DNA from: Didymodactylos carnosus
Taxonomy: Eukaryota > Rotifera > Eurotatoria > Philodinida > Philodinidae
Assembly: GCA_905250885.1 (NCBI GenBank)
Contig: CAJNOQ010003220.1
Location: 1 to 20,965, forward strand
DNA: 20,965 nt
Reading direction: 5' to 3'
Shown here: piece after piece, positions 20,208 through 20,965 of the stretch
How the letters are laid out: the number at the start of each line of letters is the position of its first letter
How positions within the stretch are numbered: the stretch's first letter is position 1
Made by a program: the position numbers and the translations under genes
Notes under the pieces: generated by a model
What the model was told of the DNA's origin: nothing
Databases searched by the model: none
The model's input: the letters and a program-made list of their open reading frames with translations, nothing else

Positions 20208-20375
20208 TTCATTATTCCACCTCTTTTGTTCACAAAAAACTCAAGTGTTATACACTATTCGATAGAGAATTTCACGGGCTACAGAATGCTATATAGGTTA
20301 TTGAGAAGAAAATGTAACTGAGTACTCTAACGTCGAAAATACTCTGTAGCATCTCAGCAAACCGGTGAGTCAACC
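20208..20375. repeat. Dispersed repeat block D (copy 2)
   Basis: Same-orientation partner of 11031-11200. Confidence 0.65.
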
Positions 20376-20525
20376 AGAAAAACCAGGTCGCGTGTAAAAT
20401 TTTCCAATAAGATTGTATTGATTCTTTTCCATGGAGTGGAAGTCCGGGTTCTCCTCTTCAACACGGAAGTCAATCGAGACCTTGATTTTCCGCGGCTCGG
20501 ACCTTATATCGGATTCTCTGTGAGT

Positions 20526-20873
20526 CCCGGTGACTATTGGTAGCGTTGAAAGCTGGTGGATTACAGGTAATCGATCATCCTGAGTCTCGTGGCAATATTT
20601 GTTTTTAGAAAAAGTTTTAAAAATCCAGCGAAAAGCGAGTATTACGAAAATTAGGAGTTTCAGACTGTTTTCGTAAAATATTAAAAAATTCATTATTCAC
20701 TCTTAAACATCAGAACAAGGTCAAAACCTTCAGAATGTAGAATATTTAGGCTATTCTATATCCTATTTATAGGAGACCTCGAAAGAGATTTTCCAATACC
20801 CTGAGCTTTGCCGGAAAGGTTTCTGAGAAACCCCATAATCCACCAGCTTTCAACGCTATCAATAGTCACCGGG
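20526..20873. repeat. 38-bp inverted repeats flanking block C copy 2
   Basis: 20526-20563 begins CCCGGTGACTATTGGTAGCG. The inverted partner at 20836-20873 differs at one of 38 positions. The 272-bp interior holds block C (20703-20838). No flanking direct repeat was recognised. The minus-strand frame at 20370-20693 (107 residues) covers the left arm and shows no known motif. Confidence 0.8.
20703..20838. repeat. Dispersed repeat block C (copy 2)
   Basis: Same-orientation partner of 16140-16275. It lies between the inverted repeats of 20526-20873; no such repeats flank copy 1. Confidence 0.6.
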
Positions 20874-20891
20874 TGCCGACCTCCTAAAAGG

Positions 20892-20965
20892 GTACACACA
20901 CTTATAAGTGACAGTCACTGTAAGTGTCATTTAGTCACTTTGAGTGACACTTAACCACTTTAAGT
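20892..20965. repeat. Island of AAGTGACACTT-like words, runs off the window
   Basis: ACTTATAAGTGACAG, CACTGTAAGTGTCA, TAGTCACTTTGAG, TGACACTTAACC and ACTTTAAGT follow each other within about 70 bp. They are variants of an AAGTG/CACTT word in both orientations. The window ends inside it. Confidence 0.55.

Noticed and set aside
20370..20693. 107-residue minus-strand ORF
   Set aside because: Overlaps an inverted-repeat arm, has no motif and no neighbouring exon; could not be supported.

Overview
This is a gene-poor, AT-rich, repeat-rich eukaryotic window. The recognisable genes carry short GT..AG introns of about 59-70 bp. The best guess at the organism is a bdelloid rotifer (Rotaria, Adineta or a relative). 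The reasons are a divergent rhodopsin-like receptor of the type greatly expanded in bdelloids, intron-rich MULE and ZMYM1-like hAT transposases, and dense nested transposons. That assignment is inferred from protein families and is not proven. No bacterial-type operon, rRNA, tRNA or CRISPR array was seen, and no intact host gene was found.

Layout. (1) 128-7108 is a nearly 7-kb Mutator-like (MULE) DNA transposon. It is bounded by G/A-rich terminal inverted repeats and a perfect 8-bp target-site duplication (TTTTTAGA). Its transposase gene (2453 to about 7018, plus strand, 10-11 exons) has an MULE-type D-D-E core and a C-terminal SWIM zinc finger, but one in-frame TAG breaks it just before the first catalytic Asp. 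The element carries several palindromes: 299-574, 1610-1888, 3661-3778 (intron 3) and 4431-5048 (intron 4). It also has two stretches built from TTCG/CGAA words. (2) 7117-7587 holds a short 44-bp duplication and otherwise nothing recognised. (3) 7708 to about 9340 (minus) is a hAT transposase of the ZMYM1/TTF-type zinc-finger plus DUF4371 class. It lacks its C-terminal dimerisation part. (4) 9556-9787 is a poly-C/poly-G stretch with an N, probably a poorly assembled subterminal part of the hAT element. The element appears to end at 9802 with a hAT-like terminus. (5) 9803 to about 10583 (minus) is a seven-transmembrane receptor pseudogene. It is cut in TM7 at that hAT end and has an in-frame TAA just after its DRY-like motif. 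(6) 10800-20965 contains no recognisable protein gene. It is built of diverged duplicated blocks (14.4-15.6 kb matching 17.7-20.1 kb, plus satellite blocks), snap-back palindromes and small sequence islands.

The most unusual pattern is a set of separate islands, each made of repeated copies of its own roughly 10-bp palindromic word: AGAATTCT, CAAGTACTTG, CAAGATCTTG, GGTACC in two contexts, CGTATACG and AGTGACACTT-like. One of these (16586-16890) is bordered by a perfect 8-bp direct repeat and sits inside one arm of a larger palindrome, so it looks like a transposed unit. The window reads as successive layers of DNA-transposon insertion and decay, with no cooperating gene set.
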